Under the pieces are notes generated by a model. It saw only the letters and a program-made list of their open reading frames with translations, searched no databases and was not told the DNA's origin. 64,000 nt of DNA, from assembly GCF_000526315.1 (NCBI RefSeq), contig NZ_JAFV01000001.1, positions 3,031,001-3,095,000 of the forward strand, in the 5' to 3' direction. Of the stretch, positions 63,826-64,000 are shown one piece after another (within the stretch, counting starts at the first letter, position 1; every line of letters starts with the position of its first letter). A program made the position numbers and the translations under genes. Source of the DNA: Methylopila sp. 73B (GTDB taxonomy: Bacteria; Pseudomonadota; Alphaproteobacteria; Rhizobiales; Methylopilaceae).

Positions 63826-64000
63826 GTCTCTCTCCGTTGCCTGTCCATTGAACAACCCGCTGCGACAGGCAACGTTCCGCCTCTCGGCGACGCGGCGGGA
63901 CGCCGGCGGCCCGGAGGACCGAGCGCTTCCCTGGTTTCGGGCCCGACCAAGCTGCGCTTCGTCGGTACGGCGCCGCCCCGCCGACGAGGTGCGTTCGTGG
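63826..64000. other. Right edge of the window
   Basis: No gene, RNA or repeat recognised in the last 175 bases; they include the promoter side of the small membrane protein gene. Confidence 0.4.

Overview
The window is a GC-rich stretch of an alphaproteobacterial chromosome, most probably from the Hyphomicrobiales (Rhizobiales). Evidence: a gcrA cell-cycle regulator with GANTC methylation sites upstream, a SAM-II riboswitch on metZ, an Irr-type ICE box on an iron transporter, the neighbourhood hslO-argF-argD, a RegB/RegA redox two-component pair and a long-form dCTP deaminase. The genus cannot be fixed from sequence alone. About 65 genes are supported, plus two gene remnants and one insertion sequence.

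Layout. 1-4.4 kb: heme acquisition locus 1, with a TonB-dependent receptor (5' end outside the window), a HasA-like hemophore domain fused to RTX repeats, heme oxygenase and TonB. 4.4-7.6 kb: an FAD-linked 2-hydroxyacid dehydrogenase and an MFS carrier. 7.8-14.7 kb: cyoABCD quinol oxidase, SURF1 and regB-regA, closely packed with several start/stop overlaps. 14.8-19.4 kb: a ferric-iron ABC transporter with an LdhA_2-type dehydrogenase, under a probable Irr operator. 19.5-22.2 kb: a membrane-anchored unknown, argE and apaG. 22.5-25.6 kb: a TRAP transporter dctPQM. 25.7-29.0 kb: hslO, argF, argD, the last behind a promoter, an intrinsic terminator and a possible arginine-rich leader peptide. 29.3-32.5 kb: gcrA, metZ with SAM-II riboswitch, dcd.

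32.5-35.4 kb is accessory DNA. It holds a decayed FAD-monooxygenase fragment, a LysR gene broken by at least three frameshifts, and an IS1182-family element. Next to it, 35.6-41.5 kb is heme/iron locus 2: ECF sigma factor, FecR anti-sigma, STN-domain TonB receptor, a second heme oxygenase and a second TonB. It repeats the order of locus 1 without a hemophore.

41.7-45.6 kb: DsbA-like thiol oxidoreductase, a YqhA-type membrane protein, a secreted unknown, bluB under a cobalamin riboswitch, and a secreted GlcG/HbpS heme-binding protein. 46-50.6 kb: a sugar-acid catabolic group (IlvD/Edd dehydratase, GNAT, SDR, DenD-like dehydrogenase). 50.8-54.7 kb: stress and hypothetical genes, including a 31-residue protein with its own ribosome binding site and terminator. 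54.8-61.1 kb: KDPG aldolase, a LysR regulator, a ROK sugar kinase, a BadF-type GlcNAc kinase, nagA and an aldose mutarotase, which suggests amino-sugar and sugar-acid salvage. 61.1-64 kb: a BCCT osmolyte transporter, about 0.9 kb without a convincing gene, and a small membrane protein.

The main theme is iron and heme: two paralogous uptake and degradation modules, an Irr-type regulated Fe3+ importer and a secreted HbpS-like protein. The most unusual items are the HasA-RTX fusion, the argD leader and the two parallel heme modules. No CRISPR array, tRNA or rRNA gene was recognised.
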